From: Candidatus Villigracilis affinis
Lineage (GTDB): Bacteria; Chloroflexota; Anaerolineae; Anaerolineales; Villigracilaceae
Length of the DNA stretch: 64,000 bases
Direction of reading: 5' to 3'
Assembly (NCBI GenBank): GCA_016718275.1
Contig: JADKEA010000026.1
Coordinates: 84,121-148,120 of the forward strand
Both the position numbers and the translations under genes were made by a program. Every line of letters begins with the position of its first letter. Within the stretch, counting starts at the first letter, position 1. A model generated the notes under the pieces. It made no database searches. It saw only the letters and a program-made list of their open reading frames with translations, and was not told the DNA's origin. Shown piece by piece: positions 44,129 to 53,743 of the stretch.

Positions 44129-44298
44129 AACAAAAAATCGCCCGCATATTAATTTCCCTTACATAACTATCAATTCTGGTAGGTTGGTTTTTAATTGCGC
44201 GTTTCAAACAGGTCTACGCGTGATCCTTGAAAAGGTTTCCGCCTCGGCTGATGGGCTATAATAACTGCCAGTCCCCACCTCTTTTTTGGAGTTCTCCC

Positions 44299-45567
44299 AT
44301 GACAATTGATATCTCTTCCATCCGTAAACAATTCCCCGCGCTTGACCGCCCGGCGATATTTTTTGATAACCCCGGCGGAACCCAGATCGCGAAACCTTCC
44401 CTCGACCGCATCACCAGGTATTTAATAGAAAGCAATGCCAATCATGAAGGCGCCTTCGCCACGAGTATTGCCTCTGATGCCGTGCTCGACGAAGCCCATC
44501 GCGCCATGGCGGATTTTTATAACGCCTCTTCCCCCGAAGAAATCGTGTTCGGGAATAACATGACCACCCTCACCCTGCATATCAGCCGCTCGATCTCGCG
44601 CGATTGGAAGGAAGGCGAGGAGATCGCGGTCACCCGCCTCGACCACGATGCCAATGTCACACCTTGGGTGCTGGCGGCTCAGGATCGCGGTGTGAAGATC
44701 AATTGGGTGGATTTTGATGTGGAAGACGGCACATTGAATCTCGAGCAAATGCAAAAGGTGCTGGACCGAAAACCGCGTCTGCTGGCGCTGGGATATGCTT
44801 CGAATTCCCTTGGCACGATCAACCCTGTTCAAAAGATCATCCAAATGGCGCACGACGCCGGTACACAGGTCTATGTGGATGCCGTTCAGTACGCGCCGCA
44901 CGGTCCCATCGACGTGCAGAGACTCGATTGCGATTTCCTGGTCTCATCTGCCTATAAATTCTTCGGCCCGCATGCGGGAATCCTTTTCGGCAAACATGAA
45001 TTGCTCGAAAAACTATTCGCCTATAAAGTGCGGCCCGCAACGAATAGCCTGCCCGGCAAACTTGAAACAGGCACACAAAACCACGAAGGTATTGCAGGCG
45101 TACTCGGTGCCATCGAGTATTTCGAATGGGTCGGGCGCGAATTCGGCAGTGAACACGCCGAAAGCTTTTCCGGCAGCGGATATTCAGGACGCACATTGAC
45201 CCTGAAAAAAGCGATGACCGCCATCCGCGCTTATGAACATGAAATGAACCGCGCGCTTCTTTCCACGCTGGAAGCTGTTCCCGGTATAACGATCTTTGGC
45301 CTCACCGACAAACGCCGCCTCGACGAACGCGTGGCGACATTTTCATTCCGTTTAAAGAATATTCATCCACGCAAAGTGGCGGAACTGCTTGCCGAAAACG
45401 GAATTTACGTATGGGATGGAAATTACTACGCCATCAACGTAAGCGAACGGCTTGGCTTTGAGGGCAGCGGCGGCATGGTGCGGGTCGGCGCCGCCCATTA
45501 CAACACATTGGATGAAATTGCACGCCTCGGGGAAGTGCTGACAAAGATTGCGGAAGAAGCCGCCTAA
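44299..45567 (+). CDS. Class V aminotransferase, cysteine desulfurase-like
   Basis: 422 residues. The PLP-binding lysine is in SSAYKFFGPHAG. The start FPALDRPAIFFDNPGGTQIAKP, RLDHDANVTPW and VDAVQYAPHGPIDV are typical of the SufS/CsdA-related group that often carries the label cysteine desulfurase-like. The mobile Cys-containing loop of true desulfurases is not evident, so activity on another amino acid is possible. ATG 44299 follows ttttttggagttctccc. Confidence 0.85.
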   Translation: MTIDISSIRKQFPALDRPAIFFDNPGGTQIAKPSLDRITRYLIESNANHEGAFATSIASDAVLDEAHRAMADFYNASSPEEIVFGNNMTTLTLHISRSISRDWKEGEEIAVTRLDHDANVTPWVLAAQDRGVKINWVDFDVEDGTLNLEQMQKVLDRKPRLLALGYASNSLGTINPVQKIIQMAHDAGTQVYVDAVQYAPHGPIDVQRLDCDFLVSSAYKFFGPHAGILFGKHELLEKLFAYKVRPATNSLPGKLETGTQNHEGIAGVLGAIEYFEWVGREFGSEHAESFSGSGYSGRTLTLKKAMTAIRAYEHEMNRALLSTLEAVPGITIFGLTDKRRLDERVATFSFRLKNIHPRKVAELLAENGIYVWDGNYYAINVSERLGFEGSGGMVRVGAAHYNTLDEIARLGEVLTKIAEEAA

Positions 45568-45595
45568 GAAGTGTGTTCCGCAAGCAAGGTGGCTG

Positions 45596-46591
45596 ATGGT
45601 TTTTCAAATTGCTGTTTCGATAATTCTCACGGTTGTATTTTCCTTCGTTGTGGCTCCCGTGAGCATTTCACTCGCCTGGCGATTTCACCTGATCGACAAG
45701 CCCGGCAGTGAAGCCCGCAAGATACACAAGAATCCCATGCCAAGGGCGGGCGGCACGATCATTTTTCTGGCGATTCTTGCAGGCGGGGCGTTGAGTGGTG
45801 TTCTCACCACTCGTCCATTCACCTCCATCATCCTTGCCTCGCTGATCGTTTTTGCATTCGGCGTTTGGGATGACATCCATAACATCCGCGCCATCTGGAA
45901 ATTGCTTGGGCAAATCATAGCCACAGTGATATTGATCTGGCAGGGCGTCGTTGTGCTTTTCCCCGGAAACCCTGTTTTGAATATTGCCATCACGATCTTC
46001 TGGGTGATCGGCATTACCAATGCCATTAACCTCGTCGATAGCATGGACGGACTCGCCGTGGGGCTGGCAGGGATCACGGTCAGCTTTCTGACGATCGGGG
46101 CGCTCTACGCCGGACAGAACACTCTGGCTTTATTCGGTGCGATCATTTTGGGCGCGTGTATCAGCGTCTTCTATTTAAACTTTTCGCTCTCGCGTCTGTT
46201 CCTGGGAGACTCGGGCACGCAGTTGCTGGGCTTTACCCTTGCAGCCCTTGCGATTGTCTACACTCCGCCGCACCTGCCCCAGGCTTCCTCATGGTTTGTT
46301 CCTATTTTGCTTTTTAGCGTTCCTATTTTTGACACTACGCTGGTAACCTTTTCACGCATGCGCAGAAAATTGCCTGTGTACATGGGCAACCGCGATCATA
46401 CCTATCACCGCCTTGTCGACCTGGGTGCAACCCCGCATCGCGCTGTTTTGTTAATTCACCTGGTCGCCATCCTGCTGGATTGCCTCGCATTCTTTGCACT
46501 GTCTCTTTCGCCGTTGTGGGCGAATATCACCTTTGGAATAATTCTATTATCTGGATTGCTTGCGATCATCTGGCTTGAATCAAAACAATAA
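45596..46591 (+). CDS. UDP-GlcNAc:polyprenyl-phosphate transferase, WecA/TagO type
   Basis: About 331 residues with some ten helices. Conserved loops are PMPRAGGTIIFLA, GVWDDIHNIRAIWKLLGQ (DD motif), NLVDSMDGLAVGLAG (NxxDxxDGL), FLGDSGTQLLGF and the basic RDHTYHRLVDLG His loop. It would load a sugar phosphate on undecaprenyl phosphate at the membrane, starting a wall polymer. Such polymers are what SLH domains bind. The start is ATG 45596, 29 bases after the aminotransferase stop. Confidence 0.9.
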   Translation: MVFQIAVSIILTVVFSFVVAPVSISLAWRFHLIDKPGSEARKIHKNPMPRAGGTIIFLAILAGGALSGVLTTRPFTSIILASLIVFAFGVWDDIHNIRAIWKLLGQIIATVILIWQGVVVLFPGNPVLNIAITIFWVIGITNAINLVDSMDGLAVGLAGITVSFLTIGALYAGQNTLALFGAIILGACISVFYLNFSLSRLFLGDSGTQLLGFTLAALAIVYTPPHLPQASSWFVPILLFSVPIFDTTLVTFSRMRRKLPVYMGNRDHTYHRLVDLGATPHRAVLLIHLVAILLDCLAFFALSLSPLWANITFGIILLSGLLAIIWLESKQ

Positions 46592-46659
46592 ATGGAATCC
46601 CAGTAGGTCGGGTTGCAAGCCCGATACTCTTTGTTGAAATTATAAAAAGGAGAGTGAAC

Positions 46660-47559
46660 ATGACAGTTGAAGGAACTCATGGCTTGTGGGGCGATCTGCA
46701 TCGCCCTGACTTTGATCCCAGGCAGGCCGACTTTAGCGTGGTAGGCATTCCCTTTGATGGCCTTGCCAGTGCGCGCAAAGGTGCGGCGCTGGCCCCCGAA
46801 CGCCTGCGATACTGGTCACGGCATTTGACTCCCTTTAGCGAAGACCGCACTCGTCTGAAGGATATGACCATCTGTGACCTTGGCGATATTCCGATCACAA
46901 ACCCTGCAATTGACTTCAACATGGTTCGTCAATGTGTGGCGACCCTGCCCAATATGCCGATCCTGCTTGGCGGCGACCATTCCGTCACCATTCCCATCTT
47001 TCAAGGTCAACGCGAACGTTACAAAGACAGGCGTCTCGGCGTGCTCTGGGTGGACGCCCACCCTGACCTGTGCGACACCTTCGATGGTTCGAAACTGTCC
47101 CATGCCTGTGTGCTGCGGCGCGGCATCGAATTTGGGATCGAGCCTCACGATATTTGCATGGTCGGCCTGCGCTCATGGGAGGAACAGGAGATCGACATTG
47201 TCGAAGGCGGGGGAGTCCATGTATACACTGCCGCCGATGTCGCTGACCGCGGCATCCGAAAAGTAGCCGATAGTGTCCGTAACATTCTCAATGACTGTGA
47301 TGCCATCCACATCTCGCTGGATATAGATTGTCTTGACCCATCCGCTGCGCCCGGTACGGGTATTCCTGAATTTGGCGGGCTGACCTCGCGTGATGTCCTC
47401 ACTTTATTTAAATCCATGCAGGGACTTCCCTTGGTTGGGCTGGATGTGGTTGAAATTGCGCCTCCGCTTGATTCCTCCGAATCAACCGTATTCGCAGGCC
47501 TGAAGATCATCATGGAATATATCGCCGTCATCGCGCGTGAAAAACAAAAGGAAATGTAA
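46660..47559 (+). CDS. Ureohydrolase (agmatinase/arginase family)
   Basis: 299 residues. The Mn-binding motifs are GGDHSVT, WVDAHPDL (DAHxD) and SLDIDCLDPSAAPGTG (SxDxDxxDP), followed by EIAPPLD. The substrate is uncertain; agmatine, guanidinobutyrate or formiminoglutamate are candidates. ATG 46660 has aaaaggag 8 bases upstream; GTG 46654 is too close to the site. Confidence 0.92.
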   Translation: MTVEGTHGLWGDLHRPDFDPRQADFSVVGIPFDGLASARKGAALAPERLRYWSRHLTPFSEDRTRLKDMTICDLGDIPITNPAIDFNMVRQCVATLPNMPILLGGDHSVTIPIFQGQRERYKDRRLGVLWVDAHPDLCDTFDGSKLSHACVLRRGIEFGIEPHDICMVGLRSWEEQEIDIVEGGGVHVYTAADVADRGIRKVADSVRNILNDCDAIHISLDIDCLDPSAAPGTGIPEFGGLTSRDVLTLFKSMQGLPLVGLDVVEIAPPLDSSESTVFAGLKIIMEYIAVIAREKQKEM

Positions 47560-47560
47560 A

Positions 47561-47845
47561 GTGCAAACCAGTGAACTTCATGTAATTCATAACGCAGAGA
47601 AGAAACGATTTGAAATCCAAGTCGATTCTTATACCGCCGTGCTGGCATATTTGCTGAATGGAAACATCATCGTTTTTACGCATACCGGCGTGCCGCCCGA
47701 ATTGGAAGGGCGCGGCATTGGAAGCCTGCTGGTGAAAACAGGCATGCAATATGCGAAAGAACATAATCTGAAAGTGAATTCACTCTGTTGGTTCGTAAGT
47801 GGATATATCGAACGCCACCCTGAGTTTCAAGATCTATTAGCCTAA
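47561..47845 (+). CDS. Small GNAT-like N-acetyltransferase (YjdJ type)
   Basis: 94 residues with GTG start immediately after the agmatinase-like stop codon. HTGVPPELEGRGIGSLLVKTGMQYAKEHNLKV is a compressed acetyl-CoA site as in the single-domain YjdJ/GTL acetyltransferases, and CWFVSGYIERHPEFQDLL is the usual end. The substrate is unknown. Coupled expression with the ureohydrolase is likely. Confidence 0.85.
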   Translation: MQTSELHVIHNAEKKRFEIQVDSYTAVLAYLLNGNIIVFTHTGVPPELEGRGIGSLLVKTGMQYAKEHNLKVNSLCWFVSGYIERHPEFQDLLA

Positions 47846-47850
47846 GTTGC

Positions 47851-47892
47851 ATAAAAGAAGAAGCCATCTTTCAAGATGGCTTCTTCTTTTAT
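47851..47892. terminator. Bidirectional terminator
   Basis: Perfect 20-base arms (47851-47870 with 47873-47892) and a 2-base loop, with A/T-rich outer ends, between convergent units. The stop codon of the minus-strand protease lies inside the right arm. Confidence 0.9.
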
Positions 47893-48368
47893 GATTCCAC
47901 CAATGTCTTTTGCTTGATCAATTCCAATACAAACTTCGCCGCAAGCGGGACAGATTCTTTCACGGGTGGCGACAGCTTTTCGCTGAAATGATATACCCGT
48001 TTTGTCGCAATACCTACCACTGTTATTTCATCTGGCAGCGGCGCTCCCATTGATTTTCCCAACTCGATCGCATTTTGCAGCGATGTATCATGCGCGCTCG
48101 TTGTATGATACGCCGAATAATTTGGCAGGTCATCCAGTTTCAAGATCAAGATTGAGCCGACTGGTTCATCCAGTGCGAACGCATCGACCAGGATCGCTTT
48201 GGGGTAGCCGATCAAGTGCTCCATTAAACTGATTCCGCCCAGCGAAAGACATTCCACATCCACATGTGAATCAGTGGACAACTGTTTTTTTACTTCTTCA
48301 GCGACCTTCCAGCCAACACCATCGTCGCCGAGAATTGGATTACCAAGACCAACCACCAAAGTTTTCAT
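47889..48368 (-). CDS. NiFe hydrogenase maturation protease
   Basis: A 159-residue HyaD/HycI-type endopeptidase. GLGNPILGDDGVGWKVAEEV contains the nickel-sensing acidic residue; VDAFALD and SAHDTSL supply the other ligands. It removes the C-terminal tail of the large subunit after nickel insertion. It is the last gene of the hydrogenase operon, 43 bases after mvhA, whose product still carries a removable tail. Confidence 0.92.
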   Translation of the reverse strand: MKTLVVGLGNPILGDDGVGWKVAEEVKKQLSTDSHVDVECLSLGGISLMEHLIGYPKAILVDAFALDEPVGSILILKLDDLPNYSAYHTTSAHDTSLQNAIELGKSMGAPLPDEITVVGIATKRVYHFSEKLSPPVKESVPLAAKFVLELIKQKTLVES

Positions 48369-48411
48369 TGGATAAAATTCCGCTTCTTTCTTAACCGTTG
48401 CCTGATTCTGC

Positions 48412-49878
48412 TCAACAAAATTGACTCAACACCCGAACAGGATTCCCATCCACATCCCGAACTGTGATCTCCAAAGGCATCTGCCCTGGCAACGAATGGG
48501 TCGCACACCCAAAGCACGGATCGTAGGCACGGAAAGCCATCTCCACCATGTTGAGCAAACCTTCATTCACCACACCGTCCTTGATAAGACTCGTTGCTGC
48601 TTTGTGCGTGGACATCTGGATCGGCGCGTAGTTGTTGGTGGTGCCAACGATGAGATTCACCTTGGTCACGAGTCCCCGCTCATCGGTCCAGTAATGATGC
48701 GTGAGCGTGCCGCGCGGCGCTTCAACAATGCCGATCCCCTCCGTTGGAATTTGAGTCGGCTTCGTGTGAATATCCGCAGAAGTGATCTCAGGGTCAGTCA
48801 CCAACTCCACCCAGCGTTCGGCGGCGTACAACAACTCAACTAATCGCGCCCAATGTGTAGCAAGCCGTTGATGCACAGGCTTACCGCCAAGCGTGGCATA
48901 AAATCGTTCGTACTCCTCCTGCGCGCGCGGGGTTGCCATGCCATCGGATGCGTTCAGGCGCGAAAGCGGAGTTGCCATATATACGCCCGAATCGATGCCA
49001 TCTACAAATCCTTTCCAGCCAACTTTTTTCAGATACGGGAATTTGAGATAGGTCCACGGTTCCACATGCTCGGCGATGTGTTCGGCATACTCCTTCGGCG
49101 CGTACTTGACGAACTCCTTTCCATTCGGGTCCACCACACGGACGTTGCCATCGTAAAAATTGATCTTGTTGTTCGCGTCCACCATGCCCATGTAATAGGT
49201 GTGATGGGTGTACACGTCACCGAGGATCAGGTCAACATAGGCTTTGTTGCCAAGCACAATATCATTGAAAATCTTGAGGCTGAATTGCGCGAAGTCAATT
49301 GCCCAGCGCCCCATCTCTTCGATCTCTTTGCGCTGTTCTTCGGTGATGCCCTTGGTCATGCCGCCAGGGATGGACGTACACGGATGCACCTTGCGCCCGC
49401 CGATCATCTCCACCACGGTATGCCCGTACTTGCGCATCTGGATCACCTTGCCGCCGATCTCCAACCCCACTTTGTGAATCACGCCAAGGATATTTCTTTC
49501 GGCAACGGGCGCGTCAGGTCCCATTACAAAATCGGGTCCGCCGAGCGCATAGAAGTGAGTCGTATGGTCTGTGCAATAAAATGCCGAGTACAGCAGCTCA
49601 CGCAAGAGTTTCGCCGTGCGCGGCGGGTCCACTTGATAGACCATGTCCCCCGCTTTGGATGCCGCCATATTATGCGCCTCGGGGCAAACCCCGCAAATGC
49701 GGTTGGTGATCAGCGGCATTTCCTCAATGGGACGTCCCACACAGAACCGTTCAAAGCCGCGCAGTTCGGGAATCTGAAAATAGGAATTGGCGACATTCCC
49801 TTTGTCATCGAGAAATATCTCGATCTTGCCGTGTCCTTCGAGACGGGTGATGGGGTCAATGGTGATGCGTTGGGTCAT
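48412..49878 (-). CDS. mvhA: NiFe hydrogenase large subunit, MvhA-like (group 3)
   Basis: 488 residues from ATG 49878 (MTQRITIDPITRLEGHGK). The Ni-Fe site is bound by RICGVCPEAH (L1) and DPCFGCATH (L2), both complete. A 27-residue tail after the L2 His (SLPGQMPLEITVRD to SQFC) is the segment cut off by the maturation protease. The group 3c/MvhA assignment is from its neighbours MvhD and HdrABC. A short upstream extension in frame lacks conservation. Confidence 0.93.
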   Translation of the reverse strand: MTQRITIDPITRLEGHGKIEIFLDDKGNVANSYFQIPELRGFERFCVGRPIEEMPLITNRICGVCPEAHNMAASKAGDMVYQVDPPRTAKLLRELLYSAFYCTDHTTHFYALGGPDFVMGPDAPVAERNILGVIHKVGLEIGGKVIQMRKYGHTVVEMIGGRKVHPCTSIPGGMTKGITEEQRKEIEEMGRWAIDFAQFSLKIFNDIVLGNKAYVDLILGDVYTHHTYYMGMVDANNKINFYDGNVRVVDPNGKEFVKYAPKEYAEHIAEHVEPWTYLKFPYLKKVGWKGFVDGIDSGVYMATPLSRLNASDGMATPRAQEEYERFYATLGGKPVHQRLATHWARLVELLYAAERWVELVTDPEITSADIHTKPTQIPTEGIGIVEAPRGTLTHHYWTDERGLVTKVNLIVGTTNNYAPIQMSTHKAATSLIKDGVVNEGLLNMVEMAFRAYDPCFGCATHSLPGQMPLEITVRDVDGNPVRVLSQFC

Positions 49879-49931
49879 AAGAACTCCATTTCGTGATTGG
49901 TAAAAAGTAATTGCCAATTACGACTTGCCAA

Positions 49932-50183
49932 TTACTTTTCCAATGAAGAAGCGTCTTCGTGCAAATCGTTGATAAAGTGCGCGCGTGCCTGTACCTCTTC
50001 CATTTTGAGCGAAGCATATTGCGTGGCTTCCTTCATTAGTTTTTCAACAAGATCCGCTGGTAGTTTTTTGAGGTCTTCATGCGAATAACCCTTCTCTTTG
50101 AGATATTCTTTAATAAGAGCATTCTCCAACAACGCGTTAGGGTCTTCCATGAGTTCAGCTTGTTCAGAAGGTTTTGCATTCAT
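49932..50183 (-). CDS. Small unknown protein within the hydrogenase operon
   Basis: 83 residues from ATG 50183, with gaacgacatgaatg context and aaaggagaacgac upstream. It is soluble, highly charged and predicted helical (EYLKEKGYSHEDLKKLPADL, VEKLMKEATQYASLKMEEV), with no Cys or metal motif. It lies between the hydrogenase small- and large-subunit genes. I do not recognise the family; an assembly factor or structural subunit is possible. Confidence 0.65.
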   Translation of the reverse strand: MNAKPSEQAELMEDPNALLENALIKEYLKEKGYSHEDLKKLPADLVEKLMKEATQYASLKMEEVQARAHFINDLHEDASSLEK

Positions 50184-50245
50184 GTCGTTCTCCTTTTGGA
50201 AAGTATCAAAGATAAACAAGACTTACTTCTTACATCTTTCTTCTT

Positions 50246-51238
50246 TTATCCTTTCACTTTCCACACTTCCCTATTTGCCTTAAGCAGCGACCCCGCCAGA
50301 TTAAACCGATACACCTGTCCCGTTGGGTCAGGGATGCCATCCAGAATGTGATCGATCTCTTCAGGTGTGTTCGCGTCAATGACGGATGAAAACGCTGTGA
50401 TGAGACGCGCGCCGTAATCCATCACACCCTCGGCGGGACCGTAACAGCCAATGCACTGCGCCCCCGCCTGCGGACAGCGTGCATTGCATCCGCTGCGTGT
50501 GGCGGGACCGTTGCACGGAATCCCCTGTTCGAGCAGGCACAAAGTCGGGTCAACGGGAGCGACATCCTGAATGCGTTTGAATTCCTTGATGAATTTCACA
50601 TTCCTCGCCCGCGGACATTCATCGCACACTGTGGAATCTCCGCAGCCGATGACCGATCCCTTGGGCGGCAGTTCCGCTTCTCCCTTCACAACTTTGATCA
50701 CCAGATCAATAACCGCCGCAATCTGGTGACTCTCAGGCGGGCAGCCTGGCATGAAGTAATCCACATCAACAACTTGTTCGAGCGGACGAACCATCCGTGA
50801 AAGGGTTGGGATGTGCAATTCACCTTCGGGCACGTCATAACTTGTGCGCGGATAAATTTCATTCGGGTTATCGGTGGTGATGGTGTTGAACGCCGTGTGG
50901 ACAATATCTCCCACAGGGCTGAGATTCGCCAGCCCAGGGATACATCCCTCACAGGCGCATGACCCGAACGCAACCAGTATCTTCGATTTCTGCCTGAGCA
51001 ATTTTGCGATATGCTCATTCTCATCGTTGCGGATTCCGCCATTGAAGAGGGTCAGCAAAATAGAACCGTCTTCCATCGCTTCCACATCATGATATTTCGC
51101 ATCCATCGCCACAGGCCAGAAGACGACATCAAAGTTCGCGTCCACATCCAGAATCTTTTCGTGGGTATTCAGCACGGCAATTTCACATCCACCGCAGGAG
51201 GCAGCCCAGTACATGGCGAATTTGGGTTTTGTGGTCAT
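50246..51238 (-). CDS. mvhG: NiFe hydrogenase small subunit, MvhG-like
   Basis: 330 residues. The proximal cluster ligands are in AASCGGCEIAV (CxxC), FGSCACEGC and PGCPPESHQ. Additional Cys groups (CDECPRAR, CNGPATRSGCNARCPQAGAQCIGC) should hold the medial and distal clusters. There is no twin-arginine signal, so it is cytoplasmic, as expected for group 3. It transfers electrons from the Ni-Fe site toward MvhD. Confidence 0.92.
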   Translation of the reverse strand: MTTKPKFAMYWAASCGGCEIAVLNTHEKILDVDANFDVVFWPVAMDAKYHDVEAMEDGSILLTLFNGGIRNDENEHIAKLLRQKSKILVAFGSCACEGCIPGLANLSPVGDIVHTAFNTITTDNPNEIYPRTSYDVPEGELHIPTLSRMVRPLEQVVDVDYFMPGCPPESHQIAAVIDLVIKVVKGEAELPPKGSVIGCGDSTVCDECPRARNVKFIKEFKRIQDVAPVDPTLCLLEQGIPCNGPATRSGCNARCPQAGAQCIGCYGPAEGVMDYGARLITAFSSVIDANTPEEIDHILDGIPDPTGQVYRFNLAGSLLKANREVWKVKG

Positions 51239-51298
51239 GCTGACACCTCCTTTTCAAATGATGAATGCGGATTGATGAATGATGAATTTTCAGATTCA

Positions 51299-51733
51299 TC
51301 ATTCTGCATTTCCACCGTCTGTCCTTCCCCAATTCAGCGGCCCCAACTTCCGCACCTCTTCCACAAATGCAGTTGTCTCTGCCGCGAACTTCGCCCCTTC
51401 CGCCGCGCTGGCCCAAACGAGTTTTACGCGCTCGGGTTCAATGCCCAAGCCCACAAGCACACGCTTGAGCAGAAGATAACGGCGCAAGGCCTTGTAATTT
51501 TGTTCAATGTAATGACATTCGCCAGGGTGGCAGCCAGTGATCATCACGCCGTCTGCTCCGTCTGAAAGAGCACGCAGCACAAAGGTAGGGTCGAGGCGGC
51601 CTGAACACATCAAGCGGATGAGTCTCACGTTCGGCGCATACTTCATGCGCGCCGTCCCTGCCAAGTCCGATGCGCGATAACTGCACCAGTTGCAGGTGAA
51701 GCCGATGATGGTGGGTTCAAATTGATCGGTCAT
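51299..51733 (-). CDS. mvhD: Hydrogenase delta subunit MvhD
   Basis: 144 residues. MvhD carries a [2Fe-2S] cluster and links the hydrogenase to HdrA. Conserved Cys groups are CNWCSYRASDLAG, RLMCSGRLD and TGCHPGECHY. The 60-base gap downstream, before mvhG, holds a 10-base hairpin (near 51270-51305) of unknown role. Confidence 0.92.
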   Translation of the reverse strand: MTDQFEPTIIGFTCNWCSYRASDLAGTARMKYAPNVRLIRLMCSGRLDPTFVLRALSDGADGVMITGCHPGECHYIEQNYKALRRYLLLKRVLVGLGIEPERVKLVWASAAEGAKFAAETTAFVEEVRKLGPLNWGRTDGGNAE

Positions 51734-51745
51734 AGAATCAACTCC

Positions 51746-53743
51746 TCACGCCACAATGGGTTCAAGATTGCGCATCATCAACCCATCGATCTGCGCGATG
51801 ATCTGCTCATTGCTAAAGCCCGTGCCGCTGATCGCGCCCGCGGGACAAGCCGCCACGCACGTTCCGCAGCCCTGACACAGCGCGGGATTGATCGAGGTCA
51901 CTTTGTCATCTTCGATAAATGTGATGGCATTGAACGGACATAATCCATTGCAAATTTTGCAGCCTGAACACAGCGCTTGATTCACACTGGCTTTGATCGG
52001 CTCCAGCGCAACTTCCTTTTGCAGGATCTTATCGAGCACACGCGCCGAAGCCGCCGCACCCTGCGCCACACTGGACGGAATATCCTTCGGCCCTTGCGCA
52101 CAGCCCACGATGTAAATGCCTTCGGTCATCGTGGCGACGGGATCAAGCTTGGGATGTTTCTCGGTGAACCAGCCATCCATTGAGCAGGAGATGCCGAACA
52201 TCTTGCCAACTTCTTTTGCATCTGCACGCGGCTGCAATCCGCTGGAAAGGATGACCATATCCACGGGAATGCGGCGCTGCTTGCCCGCCAGCGTATCTTC
52301 CACTTGAATAATGAGCTTGCCTTTCTCTCTTTCATTGCGCGCCGCGTTCGTGACCTCAGCCACTTTGCCGCGCACGAAGAGAGTCCCTTCTTCCAGCACA
52401 CGTTGATAGAACTCATCGTAGGCTTTGTACGCCGTGCGCATGTCAATATAAAAGTTATAGACCGTTGCACCCGTGCGTTCGTGAACGAGATGCGCGAACT
52501 TCAATCCCTGCATGCAGCAGATCACCGAGCAGTAATTGTTGAAATTCTTATCACGCGACCCCACGCAATGGATAATGCCCACGCTCTTCGGCGTGGTCTT
52601 TCCATCACGCAAAACGATATTGCCCGAAGTCGGCCCCGCCGCATTGGACAAACGCTCGAACTCCAAACTCGTGAACACATTCGGCAAACGTCCATAGCCG
52701 TAATTGCTCACGCGCCGCGCATCGAACAGGTCATAGCCAGTGGCAAGCACAATGTTGCCCACATCAATGTGCAGCATTTCATCCTGCTGGTTGAAATCAA
52801 TCGCGCCCGTCGGGCAGAACTTCTCGCAAGCCTTGCATGTCCCTTTGATGAAGTACGTGCAATTCTCCTTGTCCATCACGGGGAAGTTCGGCACGGCCTG
52901 CGCGAACGGCGTGTACACCGCCTTGCGATACCCAAGCCCTGCTTCGTACACATCGTCGATCACTTTCTTCGGGCACTTCTCCTGACAGATCCCGCAGCCC
53001 GTGCAAAGTTCTTCGTTGATAAAACGCGCCTTCTTCTTGATCGTCACATGGAAGTTGCCCACATAGCCCGCAACATTCGTCACCTCACTCCACGTCAGCA
53101 AGGTGATGTTCGGGTGCGTCCCCGCCTCCACCATGCGCGGCGTGAGAATGCACGCGGAGCAATCCAGCGTCGGGAAAGTTTTATCGAACTGCGCCATGTG
53201 TCCGCCAATCGACGGTTCACGTTCCACGAGATACACATGGAATCCCGCATTCGCAATTTCAAGCGCCGATTGGATTCCCGCAATGCCGCCGCCCACCACC
53301 AAGGTATTTGGATTGATCGGAACTTTGATCTCCTCCAGCGCAGCATTCTCGATCACTCTCGAAACCGCGCCTGATACAACAGCCTTGGCTTTTGCCGTCG
53401 CTACAGCTTTATCTGAATGCACCCACGAGACCTGCTCGCGGATCGAAGCCAGCTCCACCAAATACGGATTCAATCCCGCGTTCTTCGCCGCCGTGCGGAA
53501 CGTCTTTTCATGCAAGTGCGGTGAACAAGCCGCCACGACCACACGCGTCAATCCCAATTCTTTGATATCTTTCTCGATCAACTCCTGCCCCAGGCTGGAG
53601 CACATGAATTTATATTCACGCGCAATGATCACACCCTGCCGCCCAAGCTTTTCAGCAGCCCAATTTGCGACATCAACGACATCCACAGTGCCTGCGATAT
53701 TCGAACCGCAGTGACAGACATAGACTCCGACTCGCTCTGTCAT
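51746..53743 (-). CDS. hdrA: Heterodisulfide reductase subunit A (flavin-bifurcating)
   Basis: 665 residues. After an N-terminal ferredoxin-like Cys pair (VCHCGSNIAG) comes the FAD-binding GGGIAGIQSALEIA and the HdrA hallmark DCSACILTPRM. Four Fe-S motifs follow: CTGCGICQEKCP, CKACEKFCP, CSGCKICNGLCP and CQGCGTCVAACP. In methanogens HdrA bifurcates electrons between a disulfide and ferredoxin; in bacteria the disulfide partner is often unknown. The start overlaps the hdrB stop by 4 bases. Confidence 0.94.
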   Translation of the reverse strand: MTERVGVYVCHCGSNIAGTVDVVDVANWAAEKLGRQGVIIAREYKFMCSSLGQELIEKDIKELGLTRVVVAACSPHLHEKTFRTAAKNAGLNPYLVELASIREQVSWVHSDKAVATAKAKAVVSGAVSRVIENAALEEIKVPINPNTLVVGGGIAGIQSALEIANAGFHVYLVEREPSIGGHMAQFDKTFPTLDCSACILTPRMVEAGTHPNITLLTWSEVTNVAGYVGNFHVTIKKKARFINEELCTGCGICQEKCPKKVIDDVYEAGLGYRKAVYTPFAQAVPNFPVMDKENCTYFIKGTCKACEKFCPTGAIDFNQQDEMLHIDVGNIVLATGYDLFDARRVSNYGYGRLPNVFTSLEFERLSNAAGPTSGNIVLRDGKTTPKSVGIIHCVGSRDKNFNNYCSVICCMQGLKFAHLVHERTGATVYNFYIDMRTAYKAYDEFYQRVLEEGTLFVRGKVAEVTNAARNEREKGKLIIQVEDTLAGKQRRIPVDMVILSSGLQPRADAKEVGKMFGISCSMDGWFTEKHPKLDPVATMTEGIYIVGCAQGPKDIPSSVAQGAAASARVLDKILQKEVALEPIKASVNQALCSGCKICNGLCPFNAITFIEDDKVTSINPALCQGCGTCVAACPAGAISGTGFSNEQIIAQIDGLMMRNLEPIVA

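Noticed and set aside
52304..53374. Long plus-strand open frame opposite hdrA
   Set aside because: The translation is His/Arg-rich without motifs and hdrA is certain; the same holds for the frame at 48853-49896 opposite mvhA.
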